From Erysipelotrichaceae bacterium (GTDB lineage Bacteria > Bacillota_I > Bacilli_A > Erysipelotrichales > Erysipelotrichaceae): a stretch of DNA of 5,812 nucleotides. Positions within the stretch are counted from its first letter, which is position 1. The number at the start of each line of letters is the position of its first letter. Position numbers and translations under genes: made by a program. The DNA lies in the NCBI GenBank assembly GCA_900759455.1, contig CAAEVI010000138.1:1-5812 (forward strand), written 5' to 3'. This document shows positions 4,609-5,812 of the stretch, one piece after another. The notes under the pieces were generated by a model. That model made no database searches. It was not told the DNA's origin and was given only the letters and a program-made list of their open reading frames with translations.

Positions 4609-5812
4609 TTATTTAGCCAGCTTGGATTTTACAAATTCGAGTACTTCATCCGCTGTCTGTTTGTTTACAGCTTCTGCCGCAACTTCTTCCATTTCCTTCT
4701 TGCTCAGACCGTTGATGATCTTACGTGCTTTCAGGATCTGTGTTGCAGACATTGAGAATTCATCCAGTCCCAGACCCAGCAGGATCGGAGCTGCATATTC
4801 TTCACCGGCCATGGCACCGCACATACCAGCCCATTTGCCTTCCTTATGCGCACCTTCGATCGTCATCTTGATCAGACGCAGAACAGACGGGTTGTATGGC
4901 TGATACAGGTAAGAAACGTTTTCGCTCATACGGTCAGCTGCCATTGAGTACTGGATCAAGTCGTTTGTACCGATAGAGAAGAAGTCTGCATATTTTGCGA
5001 ACTGATCTGCCAGCACAGCTGCAGCAGGAATTTCGACCATCATACCTACTTCGATATTATCAGCAACCGCAACGCCTTCAGCGATCAGGTTTGCTTTTTC
5101 TTCTTCGTAAATTGCCTTTGCATCACAGAATTCTTTGATCGTTGCGATCATCGGGAACATGATGCACAGTTTACCGTAAACAGACGCACGGATCAGCGCA
5201 CGCAGCTGTGTACGGAAGATGTCTGTACGATCCAGGCACAGACGGATGGCACGATAACCTAAGAACGGGTTCATTTCTTCAGGGAATGTGAAATATTTCA
5301 GCTTCTTGTCACCGCCGATATCCAGTGTACGGACAACGACTTTCTTTCCGCCCATACCTTCCAGAACAGCCTTGTAAGCTTCAAACTGCTCATCTTCTGT
5401 CGGGAAGTGATCAGAATCCATGTAAAGGAATTCTGTACGGAACAGACCAACGCCTTCACCGCCGTTTTTCAGTACGCCTTCTACATCTTTGAAACCGCCG
5501 ATGTTTCCGGCAAGTTCCACTTCATGACCGTCTGTCGTAACGGATTTTGCATTGACCAGAACCTTCAATGCTTCTTTTTCTTCGGCAAATGCTTTTGCCT
5601 TTGCTTCATATTCTTTGATTACTGCTTCATCAGGATTGATGATTACATTACCTTCCACTGCATCCAGTACCAGCGTATCGCCCTGGTTAACGGCAGAAAG
5701 GATATCTCCGCAGCCGACAACTGCCGGAATTTCCAGTGAGTTGGCCATGATTGCAGAGTGGCTTGTCTTACCGCCGATCGATGTTGCAAATCCTTTTACA
5801 TATTCATTGAGC
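4609..5812 (-). CDS. ptsI: Phosphoenolpyruvate-protein phosphotransferase (PTS enzyme I), N-terminus beyond window
   Basis: Enzyme I takes phosphate from phosphoenolpyruvate and passes it to HPr, the first step of PTS sugar uptake, in the cytosol. The window holds about 400 C-terminal residues of an expected 570-575. The frame continues unbroken to the right edge, so the ATG at 5748 is internal. Upstream of it lies the phosphohistidine motif GGKTSHSAIMANSLEIPAVVG, whose catalytic His is encoded at 5760-5758. The PEP-binding barrel follows with GLFRTEFLYM, VVVRTLDIGGDKKLKYF, NPFLGYRAIRL, GMMVEIPAA, FFSIGTNDLIQYSMAADR, and the catalytic Cys in GMCGAMAG (Cys codon 4821-4819), then LGLGLDEFSMSA. 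Two usual residues differ: Lys for Arg in GGRTSH, and Ala for the Glu normally in GMCGEMAG. The gene is more AT-rich than its neighbours, with a codon choice typical of highly expressed genes. ptsH would be expected upstream, outside the window. Confidence 0.97.
   Translation of the reverse strand, partial: LNEYVKGFATSIGGKTSHSAIMANSLEIPAVVGCGDILSAVNQGDTLVLDAVEGNVIINPDEAVIKEYEAKAKAFAEEKEALKVLVNAKSVTTDGHEVELAGNIGGFKDVEGVLKNGGEGVGLFRTEFLYMDSDHFPTEDEQFEAYKAVLEGMGGKKVVVRTLDIGGDKKLKYFTFPEEMNPFLGYRAIRLCLDRTDIFRTQLRALIRASVYGKLCIMFPMIATIKEFCDAKAIYEEEKANLIAEGVAVADNIEVGMMVEIPAAAVLADQFAKYADFFSIGTNDLIQYSMAADRMSENVSYLYQPYNPSVLRLIKMTIEGAHKEGKWAGMCGAMAGEEYAAPILLGLGLDEFSMSATQILKARKIINGLSKKEMEEVAAEAVNKQTADEVLEFVKSKLAK

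Overview
The window looks like ordinary chromosomal DNA from a low-to-mid GC Firmicute (Bacillota). The support is a Bacillus-type PyrR, a PTS enzyme I, a TGS/ThrRS-like nucleoside kinase of the kind found in clostridia and Erysipelotrichia, strong GGTGAT/GAGG ribosome binding sites and many intrinsic terminators. A placement near Erysipelotrichia is a guess from protein flavour only. I see no CRISPR array, tRNA, rRNA, insertion sequence or phage gene.

Layout, left to right. At the left edge (1-56) there may be the last codons of a plus-strand gene. It meets a minus-strand gene for a 197-residue conserved hypothetical protein (76-669) at a shared bidirectional terminator (55-90). Divergent promoters between 689 and 803 drive that gene leftward and pyrR (820-1338) rightward. 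pyrR ends in its own terminator and is followed by a GDT1/UPF0016-family membrane cation transporter (1404-2048). The transporter converges, at a second bidirectional terminator, on a minus-strand two-gene operon. That operon holds a 139-residue conserved hypothetical protein (3692-4111) and a 545-residue TGS-domain nucleoside kinase (2058-3695), which overlap by ATGA. Upstream lies a stretch of about 500 bases without a convincing gene (4112-4608). It has its own minus-strand promoter-like and terminator elements and may encode a small RNA or a decayed small gene. The right end (4609-5812) is the C-terminal two thirds of ptsI, which runs off the window.

Functional themes are pyrimidine salvage and regulation (PyrR, nucleoside kinase), sugar uptake energetics (enzyme I) and metal ion balance (GDT1 family). 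The genes are not one pathway island. They are compactly packed: leaders deduced from promoter positions are about 10-20 nt, and several stop codons sit inside the terminator hairpins. The starts of the 197-residue protein, PyrR and the GDT1-family protein were moved downstream of the longest open frame, because the longest frames begin inside promoter elements while the chosen starts have good Shine-Dalgarno sequences.

I did not find a clear new defence or mobile system. The most open question is the orphan transcription unit at about 4165-4521.
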